A DNA stretch of 64,000 nt, taken from the NCBI GenBank assembly GCA_021298395.1, contig JAJTFH010000002.1:1-64000 (forward strand), given 5' to 3'. This stretch comes from Gemmatimonadota bacterium. GTDB taxonomy: Bacteria; Gemmatimonadota; Gemmatimonadetes; Gemmatimonadales; Gemmatimonadaceae. Below the pieces are notes generated by a model. The model was not told the DNA's origin, searched no databases, and saw nothing but the letters and a program-made list of their open reading frames with translations. The position numbers and the translations under genes were made by a program. Shown here piece by piece: positions 18,046-29,696 of the stretch (position 1 is its first letter; each line of letters starts with the position of its first letter).

Positions 18046-18666
18046 TCAGGACGCGTGGCGACCGGAGCGCCACCAGCCGATGATGCCGGGCAGGACCGAG
18101 ACGACGATGATGCCGATGATCAACTTTTCCACGTGGGCCTCGAGGCCCGGGATCAGGCGGACCACATAGTACCCGGTCAGCAACATCGACCAGATCCAGA
18201 GGAGCCCGCCGATCACGTTGTAGAGGACGAACATCGGGTACTGCATGCGGGCGGCACCCGCGACGACCGGCGCGAAGGTGCGCGCGAAGGGCATGAAGCG
18301 CGCGAGGATGATCGTCTTCCCCCCGTGCTTCTCGTAGAACGCCTGCGCGGCGCGGAGATGTTCCTGCTTGAACCAGCGCGAATCAGGGCGGCTGAAGAGC
18401 GCCTGGCCCGAGCGACGACCGATCGCGTAGGCGATCTGATCACCGACGATCGCCGCGACCGAGCAGAGCAGACCCAAGGTCCAGACGTTCAGCGTGCCGG
18501 TCACCGCCACCAGGCCGGCGGTCACGAGGAGGGAATCCCCGGGGAGGAAGGGGAAGAGGAGCCCCGTCTCGATGAAGATGATCGCGGTGACGCCGGCGTA
18601 CCCCGCCGTCGTGACGAGGCCGTTCAGATCCCTGAGGTGATGGAAGAGGTCGAGCAGGGGGTCCAT
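18046..18666 (-). CDS. DedA family membrane protein
   Basis: A 206-residue polytopic protein of the DedA/SNARE-associated (VTT-domain) family, implicated in lipid flipping and envelope homeostasis. It shows [13 protein letters not shown], then [13 protein letters not shown], and [18 protein letters not shown], the conserved re-entrant and Arg motifs, and several hydrophobic helices to the C terminus. It is divergent from the TrmJ gene with only 40 bases between start codons, and has a TACATT box eight bases before its ATG. Confidence 0.9.
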   Translation of the reverse strand: MDPLLDLFHHLRDLNGLVTTAGYAGVTAIIFIETGLLFPFLPGDSLLVTAGLVAVTGTLNVWTLGLLCSVAAIVGDQIAYAIGRRSGQALFSRPDSRWFKQEHLRAAQAFYEKHGGKTIILARFMPFARTFAPVVAGAARMQYPMFVLYNVIGGLLWIWSMLLTGYYVVRLIPGLEAHVEKLIIGIIVVSVLPGIIGWWRSGRHAS

Positions 18667-18674
18667 GGCACCGA

Positions 18675-18680
18675 AATGTA
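18675..18680 (-). promoter_or_regulatory. Candidate leaderless -10 box of the dedA-sodA unit
   Basis: On the minus strand TACATT ends eight bases before ATG 18666. It is paired back-to-back with the TAGCTT box at 18692. Confidence 0.4.
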
Positions 18681-18691
18681 GCGGAGGGGCT

Positions 18692-18697
18692 TAGCTT
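18692..18697 (+). promoter_or_regulatory. Candidate -10 box of trmJ, leaderless or nearly so
   Basis: TAGCTT ends nine bases before ATG 18707, leaving no space for a ribosome binding site after a normal transcription start. Confidence 0.4.
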
Positions 18698-18706
18698 CCA
18701 GCGGTC

Positions 18707-19453
18707 ATGTCCGCCCTCGACGCCGTCACCGTGGTCCTGCACAAGGTCCAGGACCCCGTGAACATCGCCGGCACCGTCCGCGTGATGAAGAACATGGGGC
18801 TCTCCGACCTGCGGCTGGTGCAGCCGGTGGCGTACGACCCCTGGCGCATCGAGGGGGTGGCGCATGGGACCCGCGACCTCGTCGAGCGCATCCGCCATTT
18901 CGACACCCTCGAGTCGGCGCTCGCCGACTGCGTGCAGGTCGCCGCCTTCGGCGCGAAGCGTCGTGCCCACCGCTGGCCGATCACCACGCCGCGGGAGATG
19001 GCTCCCCGATTCCTCGCCGCGGCCGAGGAGGGACGGGTCGCGCTCCTCTTCGGGCAGGAGGATCATGGCCTCCCGAACGAGGCGATCGACCTCGGGCAGG
19101 TCATGGTGACGATCCCCACGACCGAACATGCCTCCCTCAACATCGCGCAGGCGGTGCTCGTCGCCGCCTATGAGCTGCATCTCGCGGCGGGGGATGCCAC
19201 GCGGACCATCGCTCGGCACAAGCACCATGCGGCGCTCCCCAAGCACGAGGAGTGGGAGCGGGCGCTGGGGGACATCGACCGGAGCCTGGCGGCGATTGCG
19301 TTCTATCGGACCCGGAACCCGGAACACATCATGCGGTCGGTCCGTTCATTACTGAATCGTGCGGGTCCTGACTCGCGCGAGCTGACGTTGGTGCGGGCGA
19401 TGGCGATCGAGGTCCTGCGGACGATCGACCGGGTGAAGCGCGGGGTGGAGTGA
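18707..19453 (+). CDS. trmJ: SPOUT RNA 2'-O-methyltransferase, TrmJ-like
   Basis: SAM-dependent 2'-O-methyltransferase of the SpoU/TrmH class, 248 residues. The N terminus (VTVVLHKVQDPVNIAGTVRVMKN) is the family's Asn-containing motif 1. Motif 2 is LLFGQEDHGLPNEAID and motif 3 is ASLNIAQAVLVAAYEL, which build the trefoil-knot SAM site. The C-terminal helical extension (about 175-248) matches TrmJ, which modifies position 32 of tRNA, better than TrmH. The exact RNA target is inferred. Confidence 0.82.
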   Translation: MSALDAVTVVLHKVQDPVNIAGTVRVMKNMGLSDLRLVQPVAYDPWRIEGVAHGTRDLVERIRHFDTLESALADCVQVAAFGAKRRAHRWPITTPREMAPRFLAAAEEGRVALLFGQEDHGLPNEAIDLGQVMVTIPTTEHASLNIAQAVLVAAYELHLAAGDATRTIARHKHHAALPKHEEWERALGDIDRSLAAIAFYRTRNPEHIMRSVRSLLNRAGPDSRELTLVRAMAIEVLRTIDRVKRGVE

Positions 19454-19509
19454 GCGCACATTGCGCTTGCGTGGGGTAGGGCGGCTGGTCACTTTTCAGA
19501 GTTGTCGTG

Positions 19510-19529
19510 CTTGTGAAATCGTTCACAAG
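19510..19529. promoter_or_regulatory. CRP/FNR-type operator upstream of the act operon
   Basis: A perfect palindrome, CTTGTGAA-ATCG-TTCACAAG, containing TGTGA-N6-TCACA, the textbook site of CRP-family regulators. It lies 56 bases after the trmJ stop and 43 bases before the preferred actA start, so it can control only the alternative complex III operon. It also argues that translation does not begin at the GTG at 19507. The regulator is not in this window. Confidence 0.65.
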
Positions 19530-19572
19530 CCGAATGCTTCAGTCGGGTTTCTCCCTTTTCCAGGTCTGGCGT

Positions 19573-20295
19573 ATGACGGCTCGTAGGAAGTGGGTCATGA
19601 TCCCAGGGATGGTGGCGATCGCCCTCGTGGCCACCATGCTCTCCGCCTATGCGGGGTCGCAGTCCGCCGAGACACCGGCCCCCGCCGGCACCGAGGAGAC
19701 CGCCACCCAAAAGGCCAATCGTGAGGCCTTCGGCAAGGCCAAGCCCGGCCCCTGGGCCTACAGCGGCGCCTCGGGCTACACCAACTACCTCGGCGGCGGG
19801 ATCGGCTACTCCCCGGAGCAGCCCGTCAAGTTCCCGCACCCGGTGCACGTCAACGCGCTCAAGATGAATTGCGCGTTCTGCCACAATGCCGCCAACCAGT
19901 CGCCGGACCCGGGCCTCCCCGCGGTCGCGACCTGCATGGGGTGTCACACGATCGTCGGCGCGGGCCGTCCCGAGATCGTGAAGCTCACCGAATATTGGAA
20001 CAACAAACAGCCGGTGCCGTGGGTCCGCATCCACAAGGTGCCGGAGTACGTGCACTTCCCGCACATGCGTCACGTGAACGCCGGCGTCACCTGTCAGACC
20101 TGCCACGGCCAGGTGAACAACATGCCCCAGGTCTTCATGGCGCAGAGCCTCAACATGGGGTGGTGCGTGCAGTGCCATGTGAACGGCTACGATCCGGCGG
20201 AGGGCGTCCGCGCGGCGGGGTATGAGCCCGATTCCGCGACGCTCGCGTTGCCCAAGAAGAAGGCGACGTACGACTGCGCCACCTGCCACTACTAG
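19573..20295 (+). CDS. actA: Alternative complex III pentaheme cytochrome ActA
   Basis: Periplasmic pentaheme c subunit that passes electrons out of the quinol:acceptor oxidoreductase. Counting from ATG 19573 there are 240 residues, with five CxxCH motifs at 100-104, 121-125, 174-178, 198-202 and 235-239, the last at the very C terminus. The N terminus MTARRKWVMIPGMVAIALVA is a signal or membrane anchor. ATG 19534 is an alternative start; GTG 19507 would overlap the CRP-type palindrome. Nine bases separate it from actB. Confidence 0.9.
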   Translation: MTARRKWVMIPGMVAIALVATMLSAYAGSQSAETPAPAGTEETATQKANREAFGKAKPGPWAYSGASGYTNYLGGGIGYSPEQPVKFPHPVHVNALKMNCAFCHNAANQSPDPGLPAVATCMGCHTIVGAGRPEIVKLTEYWNNKQPVPWVRIHKVPEYVHFPHMRHVNAGVTCQTCHGQVNNMPQVFMAQSLNMGWCVQCHVNGYDPAEGVRAAGYEPDSATLALPKKKATYDCATCHY

Positions 20296-20304
20296 GACGA
20301 CGCG

Positions 20305-23391
<3,087 letters not shown>

Positions 23392-23404
23392 GGAGGCGCG
23401 ACCC

Positions 23405-24802
23405 ATGGCCACTCTCGCGCACCCCGACGACCTCCGCCGGCCGAACATCGCCTCGGCGGACATCCAGCTCCCCGCGGTCACGAGCTACGAGCAGGTCGAC
23501 AACGAGATCCTCGCGATCCTCAAGCCGACCAAGGCGTGGTTCGCCTCGTTGATGCTCGCCATCGCCTGCCTGGGCCTTGGCGCCTTCGGCTGGATCTATC
23601 AGATCCATCAGGGGCTCGGCGTCGCCGGCTACAACCCGCCGGTGATGTGGGGCGTCTACATCATCACCTTCGTCTTCTGGGTCGGTATCGGCCATGCGGG
23701 GACCCTGATCTCCGCGATCCTCTATCTCTTCCGCGCCGGCTTCCGCACGACGATCTACCGGGCGGCCGAGGCGATGACGGTCTTCGCCGTCATGACGGCG
23801 GGGCTCTTCCCGATCATCCATATCGGGCGCCCGTGGAAGTTCTTCTGGCTGATCCCGTATCCGAACTGGCGCCTCATCTGGCCGAACTTCAAGTCGCCGC
23901 TCGTCTGGGACGTCTTCGCGATCACGACCTACCTCACGATCTCGACGACCTTCCTCTTCGTCGGGCTCATCCCCGACATCGCGGTGCTCCGCGACCGCGA
24001 GACGAATCCGATCCGTCGCAAGATCCTCGGCTTCTTGAGCTTCGGGTGGCGCAACACGGAGCGCGAGTGGCGGCACTTCGCCCGCGCCTACCTGTTCCTG
24101 GCGGCCTTCTCCACGCCGCTCGTGCTCTCGGTGCACTCCGTCGTGTCGTTCGACTTCGCCATGGGGATCGTCCCCGGGTGGCACACGACGATCTTCCCGC
24201 CCTACTTCGTGGCGGGCGCGATCTTCTCCGGCTTCGCGATGGTCTGGACGATCATCATCCCGATGCGCCGCTGGTTCGGGCTCCGGCACTATGTGACGCT
24301 GAATCACCTCGACGCCTCGGCGAAGATGGTGCTCTTCACCTCGCTCGTCGTCGGGCTGGCCTACATGATCGAGTTCTTCATCGCCTGGTACGGCGGCGTG
24401 AAGTACGAGCAGGACTACTTCTGGAACCGCGTCTTCGGGCAGTGGTGGTGGGCGGCCTGGATCATGCTCACCTGCAACATGATCCTCCCGCTCTCGCTCT
24501 TCTCCCAGAAGCTCCGACGCAACCCGACCTGGCTCTGGATCCTCTCGATCTTCATCAACATCGGGATGTGGTTCGAGCGCTTCGTGATCGTCGTGCCCTC
24601 GCTGTCGCATGACGTCGAGCCCTGGCAGTGGTCGAGCTACATGCCGACCTGGGTCGACTACGCGCTCTTGATCGGGTCGTTCGGGTGGTTCTTCATGTGG
24701 TTCCTCCTCTTCGTGAAGCAGCTACCGGTGATGGCGCTCGCGGAGATCAAGGAGATCATCCCGCCGAAGATGAAGCACACCCATTCGCACGGGGGGCACT
24801 GA
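23405..24802 (+). CDS. actC: Alternative complex III membrane subunit ActC (NrfD/PsrC-like)
   Basis: Quinol-binding integral membrane subunit, 465 residues with about ten hydrophobic helices (for example 41-66, 80-110, 118-135, 165-190). It belongs to the NrfD/PsrC family. AGGAGG at 23391-23396 sits eight bases before the ATG, the strongest Shine-Dalgarno in this operon. The C terminus ends in a His-rich HTHSHGGH tail on the cytoplasmic side. Only one base separates its stop from actD. Confidence 0.93.
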   Translation: MATLAHPDDLRRPNIASADIQLPAVTSYEQVDNEILAILKPTKAWFASLMLAIACLGLGAFGWIYQIHQGLGVAGYNPPVMWGVYIITFVFWVGIGHAGTLISAILYLFRAGFRTTIYRAAEAMTVFAVMTAGLFPIIHIGRPWKFFWLIPYPNWRLIWPNFKSPLVWDVFAITTYLTISTTFLFVGLIPDIAVLRDRETNPIRRKILGFLSFGWRNTEREWRHFARAYLFLAAFSTPLVLSVHSVVSFDFAMGIVPGWHTTIFPPYFVAGAIFSGFAMVWTIIIPMRRWFGLRHYVTLNHLDASAKMVLFTSLVVGLAYMIEFFIAWYGGVKYEQDYFWNRVFGQWWWAAWIMLTCNMILPLSLFSQKLRRNPTWLWILSIFINIGMWFERFVIVVPSLSHDVEPWQWSSYMPTWVDYALLIGSFGWFFMWFLLFVKQLPVMALAEIKEIIPPKMKHTHSHGGH

Positions 24803-24803
24803 G

Positions 24804-25304
24804 ATGCGCGGCATGATGGGGGTCTTCTCGGAGCTCGACAGCACGGTGGAGGCGATCGAGGAGCTCAAGCAGCGGAAGGTGGGGGACCTCACGGTCTTCT
24901 CGCCCACGCCGCGGCACGAGCTCGAGCATGCCGTGCACCCGCCGATGAGCGGGGTGCGCAAGTTCACCCTGATCGGCGCCCTCAGCGGGGTCTGCTTCGG
25001 GTTCTGGATCGCGATCTGGGGCTCGAACTACTGGCCGCTGGTCGTCGGCGGCAAGGCGATCTCGACCTGGTTGCCCTATGTGGTGTTCGGGTTCGAGGTG
25101 ATGGTCATGGTCGGGGCGCTCTCGACCGTGTTCGGGATGTTCTATCTCGCGGGGATCCCCCGCCTGACCATGACGGTCGGGTACGACCCCCGCTTCAGCC
25201 ACGGCAGCTACGGGATCTTCTGCGAATGCGCCCCCGAGAAGCTGGTCGAGGCCGAGTCGATCCTGCGCCGTCATGGTGCGGTGGAGGTGCGCGGTGAGAA
25301 GTGA
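24804..25304 (+). CDS. actD: Alternative complex III subunit ActD (DUF3341)
   Basis: A 166-residue DUF3341 protein. It has a short cytoplasmic N-terminal domain (MMGVFSELDSTVEAIEEL), two membrane helices at about 52-71 and 92-117, and a C-terminal soluble part (YGIFCECAPEKLVEAESILR) shaped like a small ferredoxin-fold domain. Its position between actC and actE is the canonical one. Its last codons overlap the GTG start chosen for actE. Confidence 0.9.
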   Translation: MRGMMGVFSELDSTVEAIEELKQRKVGDLTVFSPTPRHELEHAVHPPMSGVRKFTLIGALSGVCFGFWIAIWGSNYWPLVVGGKAISTWLPYVVFGFEVMVMVGALSTVFGMFYLAGIPRLTMTVGYDPRFSHGSYGIFCECAPEKLVEAESILRRHGAVEVRGEK

Positions 25305-26067
25305 TCGGATGCAGGTCTCGCGGCTGGCGCTCGTGGCGCTCACGCCCTTCCTCCTCTCGGCGTGCACGCAGGAGGAGTGGCTGACCGACATGAAGCAGCA
25401 GCCCTCCGTCGGCACCTGGCAGATGTTCACCCTGACCGACACCGTCGCCGGGGAGCAGACCCCCTTCCGCGGCAATCCCTCGGGCTCGGTCCCGACCACG
25501 GGGACGATCCTCGCGGGGTGGCAGGTCTCGTATCAGCCCCTCCCGCAGGTGATCGACTCGATGTCGGGGCTCGTGAATCCGACGGTCGCCGACGCACGGT
25601 CGCTCGAGAACGGGCACAAGCTCTATCAGATCAACTGCGCCGTCTGCCATGGCGACGTCGGTGACGGGAAGGGCGGGCTCGCCCAGCTCAACCCGAGCTA
25701 CGCCTTCGCCCCGAGCCTCATGACGGAGTCGGCGCGTGGACGGACCGATGGCTACCTCTTCGGGATGCTCCGGAACGGCCGCGGCTTGATGCCCTCGGCG
25801 AACCGCATCCCCGAGGCGATGCGGTGGGATGTCGTGAACTATGTGCGCGGGTTGCAGGGCCGGTACGCCGTCGCCACGGGGCCGGTCGGCTTCCCGGGGC
25901 AGACGGGGTCGGCACTGCCGGGGCATTCGGTCGTCGGCCCGACGGTGCCGGCGGCGTTCGTGAAGCCGAGCGTCGAGGGGATCGTCGAGAAGAAGAAGGC
26001 CGAGGGTGAGTCGCATGGGGCGGCCGCTGGCAAGGCGGATGCCGGTCACAATGGAGGTCACGAATGA
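25294..26067 (+). CDS. actE: Alternative complex III monoheme cytochrome ActE
   Basis: A 257-residue lipid-anchored monoheme cytochrome c. The lipobox is FLLSAC after a short hydrophobic segment, heme binds at INCAVCHGD and the sixth ligand is probably the Met in GLMPSAN. GTG 25294 is chosen over ATG 25309 because GGAGG at 25283-25287 lies six bases upstream and because overlap with the previous gene is the rule here. The C-terminal 35 residues are Lys/Glu/His-rich. The stop overlaps the actF start by four bases. Confidence 0.9.
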   Translation: MRSDRMQVSRLALVALTPFLLSACTQEEWLTDMKQQPSVGTWQMFTLTDTVAGEQTPFRGNPSGSVPTTGTILAGWQVSYQPLPQVIDSMSGLVNPTVADARSLENGHKLYQINCAVCHGDVGDGKGGLAQLNPSYAFAPSLMTESARGRTDGYLFGMLRNGRGLMPSANRIPEAMRWDVVNYVRGLQGRYAVATGPVGFPGQTGSALPGHSVVGPTVPAAFVKPSVEGIVEKKKAEGESHGAAAGKADAGHNGGHE

Positions 26068-27407
26068 GCGGCCAGCATCATTACTCCCCGCCGCGCGATC
26101 AGCTCGTCGGGGTGCTGAAGACCAAGGCGATGCCGGCGGGTCTGAAGAAGGTCGCGCTCGGACTCGCGGTGTTCGGCCTCGGCCTCTTCGCCTTCGGCGC
26201 GGCGACCGGTGAGTCGCGCGCCTGGCAGGCCTTCCTGGTCAATTGGCTCTTCTTCACCACGATCGCCTCGGCCGGCGTGATGTTCGTCGCCGTGCAGCGC
26301 ATCGTGACCGCGCGCTGGTCGCGCGGGATCATCCGGTTCCTCGAAGGGTTCGTCGCCTTCCTCCCCTTCGCGGCGATCGGGCTCCTCGTGATCATCTTCG
26401 GCGGGAAGAGCCACCTCTATCCCTGGTGGGATCTCGTGGGGACGGGGGAGTTGATCCCGGAGAAGGAGCTCTACTTCGGGCACACGTTCTTCTATGCCCG
26501 GTCCATCATCGCCTTCGGATTGTTGTTGCTCCTGCAGGTCTGGTACATCTGGACCTCGGTGCGCCTCGATGTCGGCGTGACGCCGGAGTACGGGGCCTCG
26601 TGGGCGGCCGGGCTGCGCGCGAGGATGCGCGCCGGCTTCGGCGAGGAGCGTCGGGAGCTCCACTCCACGCACTCCCTGCAGGGGAAGCTCGCCGTCGCGA
26701 TGGCGCTCGTCTTCGGGTTCGGCTGGTGCGTCCTCGCCTGGGACCACTCCATGTCCCTCGACTATCACTTCTTCAGCACGATGTACGGTTGGCAGGTCTT
26801 CATGGGGGGGTGGTTGGTCTCCCTCATGGTCCTCGCCGTCCTCCTTCGCTGGTGGAAGGGGCAGTTCCCGGAGCTTCCGGAGCTGATCACCGAGAAGCAC
26901 TACCATGACGTGGGCAAGCTCGGGTTCGCCTTCACCGCCTTCTGGGGCTACCTGACCCTCTCGCAGTTCCTCATCATCTGGTACGGCAATCTGGCGGAGG
27001 AGACCCACTTCTTCACGCTGCGGTTGACCGGGGCGTGGTCGACCACGACGATGCTCGCGGCGATCCTGACCTTCGTCGTGCCGTTCTTCGGCCTCCTCTC
27101 GGTGAAGGCGAAGACCTTCTCGCCGACGATGATCCTCTTCGCGACGAGCTCGTTCCTCGGGCTCTGGTTCGCGCGGTACACCGAGATCTATCCCTCGATC
27201 TACGGCACGCGGGTGTCGCATGCGCCGCTCGGGCTCTGGGAGGTCGGGATCTTCGCCGGCTTCCTCGGCCTCTTCGCCTGGAGCTACGCGCAGTTCATGG
27301 ACGCCTTCCCGAAGGCGCGCGTCTTCCTGATGACCTCGCCGTACCGCGACGAGGTGCAGGTGCCGTGCGATCCGGTGACGATGGAGCCGCTGCCCGCCCA
27401 CGAGTAA
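26064..27407 (+). CDS. actF: Alternative complex III membrane subunit ActF
   Basis: A 447-residue integral membrane protein with about ten helices, the second, actC-like membrane subunit of alternative complex III. Conserved-looking segments include WDHSMSLDYHFFSTMYGWQVF and FWGYLTLSQFLIIWYGNLAEET. It closes the six-gene act operon and starts inside the actE stop (ATGA). No cytochrome oxidase or SCO gene follows; a hairpin terminator and a tRNA gene come next. Confidence 0.93.
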   Translation: MSGQHHYSPPRDQLVGVLKTKAMPAGLKKVALGLAVFGLGLFAFGAATGESRAWQAFLVNWLFFTTIASAGVMFVAVQRIVTARWSRGIIRFLEGFVAFLPFAAIGLLVIIFGGKSHLYPWWDLVGTGELIPEKELYFGHTFFYARSIIAFGLLLLLQVWYIWTSVRLDVGVTPEYGASWAAGLRARMRAGFGEERRELHSTHSLQGKLAVAMALVFGFGWCVLAWDHSMSLDYHFFSTMYGWQVFMGGWLVSLMVLAVLLRWWKGQFPELPELITEKHYHDVGKLGFAFTAFWGYLTLSQFLIIWYGNLAEETHFFTLRLTGAWSTTTMLAAILTFVVPFFGLLSVKAKTFSPTMILFATSSFLGLWFARYTEIYPSIYGTRVSHAPLGLWEVGIFAGFLGLFAWSYAQFMDAFPKARVFLMTSPYRDEVQVPCDPVTMEPLPAHE

Positions 27408-27434
27408 GGGGCGGGGGCGGTGAGACGTGGTCGG

Positions 27435-27462
27435 GGGGGGCGGCGCTCCGGCGTCGCCCCCC
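27435..27462 (+). terminator. Terminator of the act operon
   Basis: A 12-bp stem (GGGGGGCGGCGC with GCGTCGCCCCCC, one G-U pair) around a TCCG loop, 27 bases after the actF stop and before the tRNA-Ala promoter. Confidence 0.75.
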
Positions 27463-27498
27463 TGCGCGTTCTCAGCGACCTCGGGGGCCTTTCCCGAG

Positions 27499-27504
27499 TA
27501 TATT
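27499..27504 (+). promoter_or_regulatory. Candidate -10 box of tRNA-Ala
   Basis: TATATT lies 17 bases before the mature tRNA 5' end, a normal distance for a tRNA promoter. No clear -35 is visible. Confidence 0.5.
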
Positions 27505-27521
27505 TCTCGAGTCCGTTCAAC

Positions 27522-27594
27522 GGGGCGTTAGCTCAGCTGGGAGAGCACCTGCTTTGCAAGCAGGGGGTCGCCGGTTCGATCCCGGCACGCTCCA
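27522..27594 (+). tRNA. tRNA-Ala (anticodon UGC)
   Basis: A 73-base cloverleaf. The acceptor GGGGCGT pairs with ACGCTCC (one G-U), the D arm is GCTC/GAGC, the anticodon arm CCTGC-TTTGCAA-GCAGG gives TGC, and the T arm is CCGGTTCGATCCCGG. CCA is not encoded. Confidence 0.97.
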
Positions 27595-27634
27595 TCATCG
27601 TCGTCATCCACCGGGCCCTCACCACTCCGCGCTC

Positions 27635-28102
27635 ATGGCCGCTTCCGTCCCCGCCATCGGTTCCCCCGCTCCCGATTTCACCGTCGAGACGACCGCCGGT
27701 GCGCCATTCACCCTCTCCTCGGTGAGGGGGCAGCAGCACGTCCTCCTCGCCTTCTTCCCCCTGGCCTTCACTGGGGTGTGCACCGAGGAGATGTGCGCCT
27801 TCACCGAGGACTACGACGCCTTCTCATCCCAGGATGTGCGCGTCCTCCCCATCAGCGTCGATGCCGTCCCCTCGCTCAAGGAGTTCAAGGCGAAGTATCG
27901 GATGACGACCGACCTCGGGAGCGACTTCAAGCGCGAGGTCGCGACGGCCTACGGCGTCCTCCACCCGGCCTTCTTCTCGACGCGCGCCTACTTCCTGATC
28001 GATAAGTCGGGGATCGTCCGCTGGGCCTTCGTCGAGGAGACCCCCGGGACCCGCCGCCAGAACGCGGAGATCCTCTCCGAGATCGCGAAGCTCGCGGGGT
28101 GA
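27635..28102 (+). CDS. Peroxiredoxin, AhpE/BCP-like
   Basis: Thiol peroxidase of 155 residues, cytoplasmic. The peroxidatic motif PLAFTGVC gives P42, T46 and C49; a further Cys is C54. DFTVETTAGAPFTLSS and the YFLIDKSGIVRWAF strand are typical thioredoxin-fold elements. It may share a transcript with tRNA-Ala, which ends 40 bases upstream, and it precedes a signalling operon by 16 bases, so a redox link is possible but unproven. Confidence 0.9.
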   Translation: MAASVPAIGSPAPDFTVETTAGAPFTLSSVRGQQHVLLAFFPLAFTGVCTEEMCAFTEDYDAFSSQDVRVLPISVDAVPSLKEFKAKYRMTTDLGSDFKREVATAYGVLHPAFFSTRAYFLIDKSGIVRWAFVEETPGTRRQNAEILSEIAKLAG

Positions 28103-28118
28103 GGAGGAATCGGCTGCG

Positions 28119-29696
28119 GTGAGTCTCATCCCCGACCCCGCGGCCGCGAGCGCCCTCTCAGGGGAGCGTGCCTCGCGCGCACTCGTCGCGCTCGCCTGGA
28201 TCAACGCCCAGCTCGCCTCCGCGCGCGGCCTCGAGCCCAATGTGGAGCGGACCCTCGCGCATCTGCGGGAGGTCCTCGGGGCCGATGAGGTTTCGGTCTG
28301 GTTGCACGCGCCGCAGGGGCTCATCGAGGGATGGGCCAGCGGGTCGGTCGGGACCTCGGAGGCAGCGGTTCGCATGGCGCTGACGGGCGGCGCGCCCGGC
28401 GTCGCTGGGGAGATGGTGGCCGCGATGCCGATCGTTCGTGGGGATCGGCACGTGGGCGGGCTCGTCTGGCGCTTGCGGCGTCCCCTCTCGGCAGAGGAGC
28501 GGATCCTGATGACCGCGGTCGCGGGGCTCCTCGCCCTCGAACTGACGCACGCGGAGCACTTGCGCCGCCTCGAGGTGGAGGTGGCCGCACGAACGGAGGA
28601 GATCGAGCGCGGACGGCGCTTCACCGAGAAGATCATCGACTCCCTCCCGATCGGGCTCTACGTCATCGATCGGAGCTACCGGATCCAGAGCTGGAACCGG
28701 CATCGGGAGACGGGGATGCAGGCGACCACGCGCGAGGCTGCGGTCGGTCGGTCGATCGTCGAGGTCCTGCGTCTTGCGCCCGACGATCCCATCCATCGGG
28801 AGTTCGACGAGGTCTTCCGCACCGGTCGGATCATCGAGTATCTCCGTGAGGTCGCGACGACGGGGGAGCCGCGCACCTTCCGGGTGACCAAGATCCCGAT
28901 GCGCCTCGGCGGGACTGAGGTGACACACGTGATCACCCTGGGCGAGGACATCACCGATTGGACGCAGGCGCAGGCGCGGGTCTCCCAAGCGGAGAAGCTC
29001 GCGGCGATCGGGCAACTCGTCGCCGGCGTGATGCATGAGGTGAACAACCCGCTGGCGACGATCGCGGCGTGTGCCGAGTCGTTGGGGTATCGCATCGATC
29101 CGCTGATCGCGCAGGGGCTTCCAGAGGCCCAGGAGGCGATCGACTACCTCGGCATCATCGGCAACGAGGTGGAGCGGTGCAAGCATATCGTCGACGGACT
29201 GCTCGACTTCAGTCGTCCGCGGCCGGTACAACGCGAGCGGGTGCACCCCAACGAGGTGGTGGAGCGCACCCTGTTTCTGCTCAAGCATCATGCACGATTT
29301 CGGAAAGTCACCGTGGATGTGCGCTTGGATCCGGCGGTCGAGCGGGTCCCGCAGGCGAGCGCGGAACAGTTGATGCAGGTACTGATGGGCCTGCTGCTCA
29401 ATGCCATGGACGCCATGGACGGGGAGGGGGCGGTGCGTGTGGTCACCCGCGTCGGTCCCTCGACCGAGGCAGGGGCGATCATCGAGGTGATCGATACAGG
29501 CGTGGGGATCCCGGCGCAGGAGCGCGACCGAATCTTCGAGCCATTCTACACGACCAAGGCCCCGGGGGCCGGCACGGGGCTCGGGCTCTCCGTCGCGTAT
29601 GCAATCATCCAGGAGCACGGCGGACGGATCGAGGTCGACAGCGTCGTGGGAGTGGGGAGCATCTTTCGCCTCATCTTGCCCGTGGTCGCCGCATGA
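28119..29696 (+). CDS. Cytoplasmic GAF-PAS sensor histidine kinase
   Basis: A 525-residue kinase without membrane segments. Residues about 20-155 are GAF-like (LREVLGADEVSVWL), about 170-290 are a PAS domain (DSLPIGLYVIDRSYRIQSWN), then comes a DHp domain with the phospho-acceptor H306 in MHEVNNPL and a HATPase domain (NAMDAMDGEG, DTGVGIP, GAGTGLGLSVAY). The HEVNNPL form is NtrB-like. Start is GTG 28119 with GGAGG about ten bases before. Its stop overlaps the regulator's ATG by four bases, so the two are coupled. Confidence 0.9.
   Translation: MSLIPDPAAASALSGERASRALVALAWINAQLASARGLEPNVERTLAHLREVLGADEVSVWLHAPQGLIEGWASGSVGTSEAAVRMALTGGAPGVAGEMVAAMPIVRGDRHVGGLVWRLRRPLSAEERILMTAVAGLLALELTHAEHLRRLEVEVAARTEEIERGRRFTEKIIDSLPIGLYVIDRSYRIQSWNRHRETGMQATTREAAVGRSIVEVLRLAPDDPIHREFDEVFRTGRIIEYLREVATTGEPRTFRVTKIPMRLGGTEVTHVITLGEDITDWTQAQARVSQAEKLAAIGQLVAGVMHEVNNPLATIAACAESLGYRIDPLIAQGLPEAQEAIDYLGIIGNEVERCKHIVDGLLDFSRPRPVQRERVHPNEVVERTLFLLKHHARFRKVTVDVRLDPAVERVPQASAEQLMQVLMGLLLNAMDAMDGEGAVRVVTRVGPSTEAGAIIEVIDTGVGIPAQERDRIFEPFYTTKAPGAGTGLGLSVAYAIIQEHGGRIEVDSVVGVGSIFRLILPVVAA

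Noticed and set aside
19507-19509. GTG at 19507 as the actA start
   Set aside because: It would place the CRP-type palindrome inside the coding region and add residues before a clear RRK-led signal segment; ATG 19573 fits better.
27522-27594. tRNA-Ala as an integration site
   Set aside because: No integrase, flanking repeat or change of base composition is visible on either side.
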